In this document: one piece after another, positions 46,450 through 54,526 of the stretch
How the letters are laid out: each line of letters opens with the position of its first letter
Numbering within the stretch: position 1 is the stretch's first letter
Assembly: GCA_013824715.1 (NCBI GenBank)
Contig: PNOH01000004.1
Coordinates: 1 to 64,000, forward strand
Length of the DNA: 64,000 nucleotides
Direction of reading: 5' to 3'
Source: Odoribacter sp.
Lineage (GTDB): Bacteria > Bacteroidota > Bacteroidia > Bacteroidales > Prolixibacteraceae
Translations under genes and position numbers: made by a program
Notes under the pieces: model-generated
Database searches by the model: none
The model's input: the letters and a program-made list of their open reading frames with translations, nothing else
Told to the model about the DNA's origin: nothing

Positions 46450-47071
46450 CGACCACGAAGTTATTCACAATGGCATCGGTGATATTTTAAAATCAACTGT
46501 AAGGTACAAGGTTATTGGCCATGCCTACAACGGTGAGGAAGCCATTGAAAAGGCTTTTCAACTTCATCCCGATATCATTTTTATGGACATTTCGATGCCA
46601 AAAATGAACGGTATTGAAGCAACCAGAGAGATCAGAAAAAAACTTGCCGGCACTAAAATTATTGCACTCACCCAGCACGAGGAAAATGAATATGTCTTCC
46701 AATTTCTCAAAGCCGGGGGCGATGGATACTTGCTTAAAAATTCAAAAAAAGAACATTTTACCGATGCCATTGAATCGGTATTGAAAAACAGGAGGTACAT
46801 CAGCAGCGAACTGGCTGAGCAATTATTAAACCTTACCCTTCTAAATAATTCAGAAAATCCGGAGCCTGAAGCGATGCACCTGACAAGAAGGGAGATCGAA
46901 ATTATAAGAATGATTGCCGATGAGAAAAGCAATCCGGAAATTGCCAACGAACTTAATATTAGCCTTCGCACAGTTGAAACACACCGGCGAAATTTAATGC
47001 AAAAACTGAAGGTGAAGAGTGTGATTTCGATGCTAAAATATGCCGCGGCCCATAAAATAATCGACCTTTGA
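46421..47071 (+). CDS. NarL/LuxR-family response regulator
   Basis: From ATG 46421 the 216-residue protein has a receiver domain (VLIADDHEVIHNG, phospho-acceptor Asp56 in IIFMDISMP) and a C-terminal LuxR-type helix-turn-helix (LTRREIEIIRMIADEKSNPE, RTVETHRRNLMQKL). It overlaps the kinase gene by 29 bp and is its cognate partner. Three TGGTA-type palindromes in the next promoter are candidate binding sites. Confidence 0.92.
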   Translation: MEHIRVLIADDHEVIHNGIGDILKSTVRYKVIGHAYNGEEAIEKAFQLHPDIIFMDISMPKMNGIEATREIRKKLAGTKIIALTQHEENEYVFQFLKAGGDGYLLKNSKKEHFTDAIESVLKNRRYISSELAEQLLNLTLLNNSENPEPEAMHLTRREIEIIRMIADEKSNPEIANELNISLRTVETHRRNLMQKLKVKSVISMLKYAAAHKIIDL

Positions 47072-47115
47072 AAAGCGCTCTTTAGTTCTACAGCGTATTT
47101 TTTCTAAGTAGTTTA

Positions 47116-47200
47116 TGGTATGTAATATACCAAATGGCTGGTATTTCAGGTACCAATTGCCCAAAGTACATTTGGTTCATTGTTTGAAATGGTAATACCA
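47116..47200 (+). promoter_or_regulatory. three TGGTA/TACCA palindromes before the octaheme gene
   Basis: TGGTAT-N5-ATACCA (47116-47132), TGGTA-N7-TACCA (47139-47155) and TGGTA-A-TACCA (47190-47200) lie in the 156-bp spacer between the response-regulator and cytochrome genes. Repeated half-sites of one sequence with varying spacers suggest an operator array, most simply for the adjacent NarL-type regulator. Confidence 0.5.
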
Positions 47201-47227
47201 GATAGCTTAACTTAGAAAAACTGCAAT

Positions 47228-48406
47228 ATGAAAAAAAGTATTTTAATCTTGACCTTCTTATTTATTGTGGCATTAATTGGTTTGAATTCATGCCAGAAAG
47301 ATGAAGACCCAATTGCTTTGCCAACCACCAAGGCCCTTGTTGGATCTGATAAATGTGCTACATGTCACAAACCGATTTATGATGTTTTCGTTGAAAGCGG
47401 TCACCCGTATAAAGTGATGAAGGTTGTGAATGGGAAACAGCCAGCTATTCCATTTATGCCAACGGCAATTGTTCCTGATGGCTACACCTGGAACGATATT
47501 ACTTATACCATTGGCGGTTTTGGCTGGAAAATGAGATTCATAGATAAAAACGGGTTTAATATTACCCAGGTGCCCGGTTCACAATGGAACCCGGGGAATA
47601 ATAGCCGTTCTGTTTATAACTCCACCATACCAAGCGGAACTGAAAAATATACCTGTGGTAATTGTCATACTACTGGATGGAAATCAGTAAAAGACGGCGG
47701 TAAGCCACAGGATGGACTTCCCGGAATGGATGGCGAATTCTTTGTTGGAGGGATACATTGCGAAGCCTGTCATGGTGAAGGAAATGTGCACGTGGCTGCT
47801 CAAACCGCGAAGGTATCTGTTCCTTCGGGCTTAAATGTTGCTGTCGATAAAACCACAGCGCTTTGTGCAAAATGCCACGAACGACGTTTCGCAACCCACG
47901 ATTTGAAGCAGCAAACGTCGGGCGGCTGGGAAATGCACCGCAGTCAGGTCGAACAACTTTCTACCAACAAGCACAACACCCTGACCTGTATCGGCTGCCA
48001 CGATCCACATGCCTCAACAACCAAGGATGAATTGGCCAAGGGCAACGGGATTAAAACCGATAAAACTTGTACAAAATGCCACACGACTTCAAAATTTACT
48101 ACCAATATGCATTATGGCGCCACTTGTGTACAATGTCACATGCCACAAACGGTTAAAAACGGCATAAGCTACACCAAATATAAAGGAGATGCCCCGAACC
48201 ACAATTTCAAAATCAATACATCGGCAACCGCAACTTATTTAACGCCGGATGCAAGCAATGTAGTTTGGGCAAACGCCGACAAGAAAGGATCGACCCTTGA
48301 TTTTGTCTGCTACCAGTGCCACAAGGATGCCGATAATGTTGGCGGAACAAATTCAATGAAGTCCAGAGCCGAATTAGCAACTAAAGCAGTAACCTTCCAT
48401 AAATAG
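47228..48406 (+). CDS. octaheme c-type cytochrome lipoprotein
   Basis: The 392-residue protein has a lipoprotein signal with Cys22 (GLNSCQKDED) and eight CxxCH motifs: CATCH, CGNCH, CEACH, CAKCH, CIGCH, CTKCH, CVQCH and CYQCH. It should be a membrane-anchored periplasmic or surface multiheme cytochrome. It follows the two-component pair and precedes a GMC dehydrogenase pair and a nonaheme cytochrome, so it is a likely electron relay. No NrfA- or Hao-type catalytic signature was recognised. Confidence 0.88.
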   Translation: MKKSILILTFLFIVALIGLNSCQKDEDPIALPTTKALVGSDKCATCHKPIYDVFVESGHPYKVMKVVNGKQPAIPFMPTAIVPDGYTWNDITYTIGGFGWKMRFIDKNGFNITQVPGSQWNPGNNSRSVYNSTIPSGTEKYTCGNCHTTGWKSVKDGGKPQDGLPGMDGEFFVGGIHCEACHGEGNVHVAAQTAKVSVPSGLNVAVDKTTALCAKCHERRFATHDLKQQTSGGWEMHRSQVEQLSTNKHNTLTCIGCHDPHASTTKDELAKGNGIKTDKTCTKCHTTSKFTTNMHYGATCVQCHMPQTVKNGISYTKYKGDAPNHNFKINTSATATYLTPDASNVVWANADKKGSTLDFVCYQCHKDADNVGGTNSMKSRAELATKAVTFHK

Positions 48407-48429
48407 GGAATTTGCATGGGATTCAAATT

Positions 48430-48468
48430 AAAAAACGTTCCGGTTTAAACATCGGAACGTTTTTTTTT
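48430..48468 (+). terminator. rho-independent terminator after octaheme gene
   Basis: AAAAAACGTTCCG and CGGAACGTTTTTT form a 13-bp stem around a 10-base loop, ending in a T tract. It starts 24 bp past the cytochrome stop and ends that transcript. The A tract on the other side lets it also stop leftward transcription. Confidence 0.8.
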
Positions 48469-48485
48469 CGTTTTATCCTGAAAAT

Positions 48486-48644
48486 TCAGAAGGTAACTGT
48501 TTTATCGGCCCAAACCACTAACTCCACGCAATCGGCCATGGTTGAGATCGGGCAGGCTTCGGTACTATCCAGATGACGCGATTTCAGGCAGGGGCCACAA
48601 GCTAAAATTTCGCCGCCAATTTCAACGAATTTCTCAATTCTCAC
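48486..48644 (-). pseudogene. 5'-truncated DsrE-family fragment
   Basis: A minus-strand frame of about 52 codons reads VEIGGEILACGPCLKSR followed by CPISTMADCVELVVWADKTV and a stop. This matches the C-terminal half of DsrE-like sulfur-relay proteins, which are normally about 115 residues, including the ACGxCLKSR cysteine region. The N-terminal half is absent upstream. A GTG at 48642-48644 could start a short product, but truncation is more likely. Confidence 0.55.
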
Positions 48645-48752
48645 AGTAATTAAGTAAAAACACAAAATTATTAAAATCGAAAGAGAAGCAATGTTGAATT
48701 TGTATCTTTAAAAACTCAAATTAACCAACATAACCTGTATAACTTGCATGCG

Positions 48753-49298
48753 ATGACAACATCTAACCGGCGCAATTTCATTAAATCAGCCAGTTTGGCT
48801 TTCGGCAGTGTGTTACTTTTCCCTTCGTGCCTGAAACAGAAAAGTGGTTACCGTTTTTTTACTCCTGAAGAATCCTTGTGCATCATTGCCGTTTGCGAAC
48901 AAATTATTCCTAAAGATGAATCGCCCGGCGCTACTGATGCAGGTGTAATTTATTACATTGACCGGCAACTTTCAGGCATATTCCATTACGATCAGGAAAC
49001 CTACCGGAATGGAATCAAGAATCTTCAGGAATACACGGCAAAAAAACATGGAAAAACGTTCGAAAACCTGATTTTCGATGAACAAACCAAACTTCTAATC
49101 ATGCTGGAATCAAACCAACTGAACGAAACCGATTGGCCACAGGGAAAACCTGCCGACTTTTTTAACCTGGTTCGTTCGCATACCATGCAGGGATTTTACG
49201 GTTCTCCCATTCATGGCGGAAACAAAGATTACATGAGCTTCGAAATGCTTCGGATTGACTATCCGCTCGTTATCGGCCAAAACCGATACCGGACATAG
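48753..49298 (+). CDS. gluconate 2-dehydrogenase subunit 3-like protein (small subunit of GMC dehydrogenase)
   Basis: From ATG 48753 the 181-residue protein carries a twin-arginine signal (SNRRNFIKSASLAFGS), and a lipobox-like PSCLKQ follows. The mature part contains CIIAVCEQIIPKDESPGATDA-like features typical of gluconate_2-dehydrogenase subunit 3, the small partner that escorts the flavin subunit through Tat. The GMC gene starts 34 bp later. Together they resemble FAD-dependent glucose or glucoside 3-dehydrogenases. Confidence 0.82.
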   Translation: MTTSNRRNFIKSASLAFGSVLLFPSCLKQKSGYRFFTPEESLCIIAVCEQIIPKDESPGATDAGVIYYIDRQLSGIFHYDQETYRNGIKNLQEYTAKKHGKTFENLIFDEQTKLLIMLESNQLNETDWPQGKPADFFNLVRSHTMQGFYGSPIHGGNKDYMSFEMLRIDYPLVIGQNRYRT

Positions 49299-49332
49299 TG
49301 TTCAGTCTCAATATTCAGTTTACAGAAAAATC

Positions 49333-50988
49333 ATGGCGAATAAACATGTAAATGCAATTGTAGTTGGCGCCGGGGCCGGAGGTGGAATCGTTGCCAAAGA
49401 ACTGGCCACCAACGGACTTTCGGTAGTTCTCTTCGAACGCGGCGAATGGCCAGACTACGACGAACATCCGAACGATGAACTGATTTCGCAGCGCACCGAA
49501 GTGTTGGGTTCGCCTTTTGGCCCCGATCACATCAAAAATCCGCGAACGGTAACTTACAAAGGCGGGGGCAAGCAGATTGTAACACCAATCCGTGGTGGTT
49601 ACAGCAACAATGCGGCATGTGTCGGCTCCGGAACGGTGAGTTACGGCGCAATGGCCTGGCGATTTATGGAAGAGGATTTTAAGCTTAAAACGGTTTATGG
49701 TCACGTGGAAGGATCGACTTTAGAAGATTGGCCGGTAAGCTACGAAGACTTGGAGCCTTGCTACGAGAAAGCAGAATGGGAAATCGGTGTTTCGGGCGAT
49801 GATACCCAAAACCCTTTTGCACCACCCCGGAAGAAAAAACAGCCCATGCCTCCGTTCGAATATAACCAGGAAGCCAAAGTTTTGTACGAAGCATCCAAAA
49901 GATTGGGACTGCACCCGTTTCCGCTGCCCATGCTCCGGAATTCTATTCCGAATAACGGACGGGCAGCATGTATCCGAAACCGCACCTGCTGCGGGTTTGC
50001 CTGTCCGGTTGATGCCAAAAACGGAACACAGAATACGGTCATTCCGATTGCCATTTCGACCGGAAACTGCGAATTAAGGACCGCATGCAAAGTGGTTGAA
50101 ATCATGATTGACGATCGGGGCAAAGCTACCGGGGTAAAATATTTCGACCGAAACGATCAGGCACAGATACAAACAGCCGATGTTATTGTGGTTTCAGGTG
50201 CAGCTATCGAGACAGCACGGTTGCTGCTCAATTCCAAATCGAAACTTTTCCCGAATGGCGCCGGAAATAATTACGACTGGGTTGGCCGCAATTTACAGGG
50301 ACATGCCTATACTGGCGCTTATGGCCTGTTCGATTACGATATTCTGGACTTTTCGGGTCCGGGCGCGACTGTTGCCTGGTGTGATTTCAATCACCACAAT
50401 CCGGGCATCATTGGAGGTGGCTTGCTGGCCAACGAATTCAACCGCTTACCTTATTTATATACCAACATCCGTCCGCCCGGATCGGCCCGGTGGGGAAAGG
50501 GACACAAGGAATTCCAGCGTAGTATGTACCACCGCACGGCTCAGGTAGTAGGTCCCATTCAGGAAATGCCCATGTATGAATCGAGGGTAACTGTTGATCC
50601 CGAAGTAAAAGACTTCTGGGGAATTCCTGTTGCTTCGCTATCAGGCGAACGGCATCGGCTCGACCATGAGCATTGCAAGTTTTTATCAGGAAAAGCCGAA
50701 GAAATACTGAAGGAAGCCGGGGCTTACCAAACCTGGCAAAGTGTTGGTGGGCAAGGCGGGCCGAGTGGCGGACAGCACCAAAACGGAACAGCACGGATGG
50801 GAAACGATAAAAAAACTTCCGTAGTGAATAAATACGGACAGGTGCACGAAATTGACAACCTTTTTGTGGCCGATGGAAGCATCATGGTCTCGGGTGGCGG
50901 CTTTAACCCTGCATTGACCATTATGGCGCTTGGCTACTGGGTGGGCGGTTATATTGCTAAAAACTTTGCCGGAACGAAATTCAAATAA
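49333..50988 (+). CDS. GMC-family FAD dehydrogenase large subunit with FAD-GDH-like cysteine motif
   Basis: From ATG 49333 the 551-residue enzyme begins with an FAD Rossmann motif (VVGAGAGGGIVAKEL) and ends with the GMC C-terminal block (VADGSIMVSGGGFNPALTIM). NRTCCGFACPV has Cys219, Cys220 and Cys224; a Cys pair plus third Cys like this holds a 3Fe-4S cluster in FAD-glucose dehydrogenases. It lacks its own signal and would ride on the Tat-exported small subunit. Sugar or alcohol oxidation with electrons passed to cytochrome c is the likely role. The exact substrate is unknown. Confidence 0.85.
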   Translation: MANKHVNAIVVGAGAGGGIVAKELATNGLSVVLFERGEWPDYDEHPNDELISQRTEVLGSPFGPDHIKNPRTVTYKGGGKQIVTPIRGGYSNNAACVGSGTVSYGAMAWRFMEEDFKLKTVYGHVEGSTLEDWPVSYEDLEPCYEKAEWEIGVSGDDTQNPFAPPRKKKQPMPPFEYNQEAKVLYEASKRLGLHPFPLPMLRNSIPNNGRAACIRNRTCCGFACPVDAKNGTQNTVIPIAISTGNCELRTACKVVEIMIDDRGKATGVKYFDRNDQAQIQTADVIVVSGAAIETARLLLNSKSKLFPNGAGNNYDWVGRNLQGHAYTGAYGLFDYDILDFSGPGATVAWCDFNHHNPGIIGGGLLANEFNRLPYLYTNIRPPGSARWGKGHKEFQRSMYHRTAQVVGPIQEMPMYESRVTVDPEVKDFWGIPVASLSGERHRLDHEHCKFLSGKAEEILKEAGAYQTWQSVGGQGGPSGGQHQNGTARMGNDKKTSVVNKYGQVHEIDNLFVADGSIMVSGGGFNPALTIMALGYWVGGYIAKNFAGTKFK

Positions 50989-50996
50989 AAAGTGGG

Positions 50997-51082
50997 CATT
51001 TGTGGTCATTGATTGTCATTAGCTTCGCGTCATTTTTCTTACAACTTAATGACAATTAAATGACAATCAATGACAATCAATA
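50997..51082. repeat. GTCATT-rich hairpin element
   Basis: GGTCATTGATTGTCATT in the left half faces AATGACAATTAAATGAC and further AATGAC copies in the right half. This gives a long imperfect hairpin between the GMC and nonaheme cytochrome genes. The central TTCGCGTCATT partly matches the core of the other three elements. Confidence 0.6.
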
Positions 51083-51135
51083 TCCAAGGGGAACAAAACT
51101 GGAACCTGAAATCTTAAAATTGAAATCATCTGAAT

Positions 51136-52209
51136 ATGAAACTAAAAAGTGTCGCATTCATACTCCTGTTTACATTTATCGGTTTGATTCTTTTATTTGG
51201 AGGTTATGCCCAATGGAATTCGGCCAATCCGAAGAAAACCTGTGCCAGTTGCCACGAAATCAGTCCTTCAGTAAACGATTGGCAAACTTCAGCACACCGG
51301 AATATCCGTTGTATCGAATGTCACGGAACTGCCTTGGGCAACGGCATCCACAGCATGAAAGAAAAAGCCAATATGGTCTTTACCCATCTCGGTGAGAAGA
51401 AACAACCTGAAGAAATCAGGATGACGGAGAAACAGGTACTCGAAATTTCCGGCAAGTGTGCCAAATGCCACCAATCGGAATATGCGAAGTGGCAATCCGG
51501 AGGTCATTCGGCCACTTATGCCGATATTTTCATGAACGGAAAACACAATCAGGAAGAAACTCCATATTGGGGTTGCCTGCGTTGCCATGGAATGTTTTAT
51601 GAAGGAAATATAAAAACATTGCTCCAAAAACCAGAAAAAGCTGACGGACCCTGGAAATTAACGGATATGAAAAAAGCTACTGAACCGACTATGCCCTGCC
51701 TGGCTTGCCACACTGTTCATACTGAAAATGAAGTGCTCGGGCGACCACTACGACTAGATATTCCAAAGGAAATTTTTTACGGAAGATCCTCCAGAAATCC
51801 TTCTATCACATGGTACATCCGGGCCGACAGAAGGCATTTGCAGGCAGATAAACTGATGAAGATTACTATGTTTGATAAAGACCAGGCGGTGCAAGTTTCA
51901 GACGATCCGGCAAATAAACTCTGCGTTCAATGCCATTCGCCGAACTTCAAACACCAAACCGGTTCGGAAGACGACCGCACACCAACCGGGGTACACGAGG
52001 GTATTTCTTGTCTGGCCTGCCATGTGCCACATTCGAACGATGCACACAATTCGTGCAAAAACTGTCATCCGGGTTTCTCAAACTGTGGCCTCGACGTAAC
52101 TAAAATGAACACCACTTTTGCTGATATCAACAGCCCGAACAATATTCATTCGGTAAGCTGCAGCAATTGCCACAAGGATAAAGTTTCCGGAAAGTTCCGA
52201 AAGAAATGA
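51136..52209 (+). CDS. nonaheme c-type cytochrome with N-terminal membrane anchor
   Basis: The 357-residue protein has one N-terminal hydrophobic helix (about residues 5-25, apparently uncleaved) and nine CxxCH motifs: CASCH, CIECH, CAKCH, CLRCH, CLACH, CVQCH, CLACH, CKNCH and CSNCH. The first two resemble the NapC/NrfH start, which takes electrons from or gives them to quinone. It closes the dehydrogenase-cytochrome cluster and probably connects it to the membrane. Terminal reductase activity cannot be judged from sequence. Confidence 0.88.
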   Translation: MKLKSVAFILLFTFIGLILLFGGYAQWNSANPKKTCASCHEISPSVNDWQTSAHRNIRCIECHGTALGNGIHSMKEKANMVFTHLGEKKQPEEIRMTEKQVLEISGKCAKCHQSEYAKWQSGGHSATYADIFMNGKHNQEETPYWGCLRCHGMFYEGNIKTLLQKPEKADGPWKLTDMKKATEPTMPCLACHTVHTENEVLGRPLRLDIPKEIFYGRSSRNPSITWYIRADRRHLQADKLMKITMFDKDQAVQVSDDPANKLCVQCHSPNFKHQTGSEDDRTPTGVHEGISCLACHVPHSNDAHNSCKNCHPGFSNCGLDVTKMNTTFADINSPNNIHSVSCSNCHKDKVSGKFRKK

Positions 52210-52230
52210 CTTTGGATTTCAAAAGCGGAA

Positions 52231-52992
52231 TTAGAAGTGTTTGGCTATGTATTTTAAACCGTCAAGAGTCAGGTTCTCGTCTGTTATTTGAATTTTGGAA
52301 GATACATTTTGCAAAACAGACGACAGGCCACCTGTAGCAATAACCGTAAGCTTTAAGCCAAGCTCTTCCTCGGTACGGCAAACTATTGAATCCACCAATC
52401 CGGCGAAACCTATAACCAGCCCTGCCTGAATGGCATGAATCGTATTTTCGCCCAAAACGGATGGTGGCGCAACCAATTGTACATCGTGTAACTGGGCCGT
52501 ACTTCCGGTAAGTGATTTAAGGGCAGTTAGCAATCCGGGAGCAATAGCAACTCCAAGTATTTTACCTGTTTTGCTGATTGTAGAAAAAGTGAGCGCTGTA
52601 CCAAAATCAATAACCATACAAGGTCCGCCGTAACGTATATATGCCGCGGTGGCATCGGCAACGATATCAGTACCTATTTCATAAGGATTTAATACTTCAA
52701 CTGGCAGCTTACTGTAAATGGAAGGTTCGACCAAAACCGGAGAATGGTTAAGCATCTGGACAAGCATTTCACTGAAAGGTCTTATCAGACTTGGGACCAC
52801 ACTGCTAAGTATCGTTTTAGTGATTCCTGATTTATCTATTTCTGAACTGGTAAACAGCGATCTGAAAATTACTTCATATTCATCAGATGTTTTTGACCAA
52901 TCAGTTTGTATTCGCCATATTTTCAACCAATTATCCTGTTCTGATATTCCGAATACAATGTTGGTATTGCCAATGTCGATGGATAAAACCAT
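52231..52992 (-). CDS. coaX: type III pantothenate kinase
   Basis: The 253-residue enzyme begins LSIDIGNTNIVFGI and has the ASKHA-fold landmarks EIGTDIVADATAAYIRYG (about 104-121), IDFGTALTFSTIS and a GLLTALKSLTGSTAQL stretch. It phosphorylates pantothenate in coenzyme A synthesis and needs a monovalent cation. It is transcribed convergently to the nonaheme cytochrome gene. Confidence 0.93.
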   Translation of the reverse strand: MVLSIDIGNTNIVFGISEQDNWLKIWRIQTDWSKTSDEYEVIFRSLFTSSEIDKSGITKTILSSVVPSLIRPFSEMLVQMLNHSPVLVEPSIYSKLPVEVLNPYEIGTDIVADATAAYIRYGGPCMVIDFGTALTFSTISKTGKILGVAIAPGLLTALKSLTGSTAQLHDVQLVAPPSVLGENTIHAIQAGLVIGFAGLVDSIVCRTEEELGLKLTVIATGGLSSVLQNVSSKIQITDENLTLDGLKYIAKHF

Positions 52993-53057
52993 TTTTTCAA
53001 TTTTAATTTTCGATGATTAAATTGCAAAATATTAATCTTTCAAAGTTGTAAAAATTA

Positions 53058-53216
53058 GTGCTTTCTGATAACAAAAATAAAAATCAATCGTTAGAAAAGG
53101 TATCTCTTGATATTATAAGTTTTTTTTCTAAATTTGGTTACTCTGGAAAACCATCGGAGTTTATAAATGGAATGCTAAATGAATTTGATTTTTTTCAGGG
53201 AAAACATTTACGATAA
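53058..53216 (+). CDS. possible small protein upstream of receiver gene
   Basis: A GTG-started frame of 52 codons reads LEKVSLDIISFFSKFGYS and ends 17 bp before the receiver gene. Its amphipathic helix pattern looks protein-like. I do not recognise it, and the start is uncertain. It may be a small partner of the receiver protein or chance coding. Confidence 0.3.
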   Translation: MLSDNKNKNQSLEKVSLDIISFFSKFGYSGKPSEFINGMLNEFDFFQGKHLR

Positions 53217-53233
53217 ATCCATATATTTACAGT

Positions 53234-53728
53234 ATGCCAAACACAAAAAATCCACTGATATTTGTCGTTGAAGACAATCAGATGTATAACAAGCTGGTAG
53301 TCAGCTACCTGAAAACAAATAAATTTACTTTGGTTGAATCTTATCTTTCGGGAGAAGATGCATTAAAAAATATGGATAAAAATCCGGATATCGTTATTCA
53401 GGATTATTTATTAGAAGGGATGACCGGCATCGAGGTGCTCATCAAAGCTAAAAAAAGCAATCCAAACGTCGAGTTTATTTTTCTCTCCGGTCAGGATAGT
53501 ATTGATATTGCCATCAACAGTATGAAGTATGGAGCCTATGATTACATTGTGAAAGACCAAATGGCCCTGCAAAAACTGGTGAACAAGATTAATAAAATTA
53601 ATTCGGTGACCGAATTGGTAAAATCAAATAAACGGTACAAAATCGGAGTAGTACTTTTTTTTATTGGCATTGGCCTTTTTATAGTTCTCGCCATTGCTTT
53701 GGCAATCATGTATCCTCAAATATTTTGA
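53234..53728 (+). CDS. single-domain response regulator with C-terminal membrane anchor
   Basis: The 164-residue protein has a full receiver domain: acidic pair Glu13-Asp14, phospho-acceptor Asp57 in IVIQDYLLEGMTG, Ser85 and Lys107. A short linker and one strongly hydrophobic helix (about residues 136-160) end the chain. There is no output domain. A tail-anchored receiver would hold phosphate signalling at the membrane, as a phosphate sink or docking switch. No kinase gene is adjacent. Confidence 0.8.
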   Translation: MPNTKNPLIFVVEDNQMYNKLVVSYLKTNKFTLVESYLSGEDALKNMDKNPDIVIQDYLLEGMTGIEVLIKAKKSNPNVEFIFLSGQDSIDIAINSMKYGAYDYIVKDQMALQKLVNKINKINSVTELVKSNKRYKIGVVLFFIGIGLFIVLAIALAIMYPQIF

Positions 53729-53783
53729 TGATTTCCGGGATCCGGTTTTTCAGGATCATCACATACCAAAATTTTTAAAATCT

Positions 53784-53869
53784 TTTTATCCTGATAAAAG
53801 TGTAATCAAAAATCATTTTTATCCTGATAAAAGTGTAAAATAGTTCAGTTTTATCCTGATAAAAGTGTA
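53784..53869. promoter_or_regulatory. three direct copies of a palindromic 21-mer (operator-like)
   Basis: TTTTATCCTGATAAAAGTGTA occurs at 53784-53804, 53817-53837 and 53849-53869, with 33- and 32-bp steps, about three helical turns. Each copy contains the perfect palindrome TTTTATC-CT-GATAAAA. The array ends 15 bp before the truncated DUF4143 frame and may be an operator cluster or a remnant repeat. Confidence 0.6.
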
Positions 53870-53884
53870 TTCCAAAACCAGATT

Positions 53885-54523
53885 TTGCATTCTTACGAGG
53901 GCGATTTTTCGAAACATGCACCACGCGAGGTAGTTCCTCGCATACGAATGGTTTGGCAAAGTATCCCGTCGCAGTTAGCAAAAGAAAACAAGAAATTCGT
54001 ATTTGGTGTAATTCGTGAAGGTGCACGTGCAAAAGATTTTGAACTTGCCATTCAGTGGTTGGTTGACAGTGGATTAATTCTGAAAAGTCACCGCATTTCT
54101 AAACCCGCATTGCCGTTGATTGCTTATCAGGATTTATCGGTTTTTAAACTTTTTTTGCATGATGTTGGTCTGCTGGGAGCAATGGCTGGTTTAAATGTCA
54201 GGTCGCTGATTGAAGGAAATGCCGTATTTACCGAGTTTAAAGGCGCACTTGCCGAGCAGTTTGTAATGCAGCAACTGCGCCTTAAAACTGAAAGTTACAT
54301 TGGTTACTGGACCAACGAAAGAAGCACTGCCGAAGTTGATTTTGTTGTTCAGGATGGAGCGGAAATAATTCCAATCGAAGTTAAATCAGGCGAGAATTTA
54401 CACGCGAAAAGTTTCAAACTTTTTTGTGAAAAATTTAAGCCAGGAAAGGCAATCCGGACATCAGTAGCCCCATTTATAAAGGAGGAATGGATGACGAATA
54501 TTCCCCTCTACGGAATCATTTAG
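53885..54523 (+). pseudogene. C-terminal part of an AAA_14/DUF4143 ATPase (5' part missing)
   Basis: The 212-codon frame corresponds to the second half of AAA_14-DUF4143 proteins, which are normally about 385-440 residues. It begins near FSKHAPREVVPRI and continues through KFVFGVIREGARAKDFELAI, FKGALAEQFV and the restriction-endonuclease-like AEVDFVVQDGAEIIPIEVK. The N-terminal ATPase, with its Walker motifs, is absent, and the frame opens only at a TTG. It is likely a decayed gene. The upstream DNA is instead the palindromic 21-mer array. Confidence 0.7.
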
Positions 54524-54526
54524 CAA

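Noticed and set aside
53784-53869. Possible small CRISPR array
   Set aside because: There are only three 21-bp units with 11-12 bp spacers and no cas genes; the unit is a short palindrome suited to an operator.
53775-54032. 85-codon minus-strand frame with a repeated FIRIK segment
   Set aside because: The repeats are the palindromic 21-mer read as protein, and the rest is antisense to the DUF4143 region.
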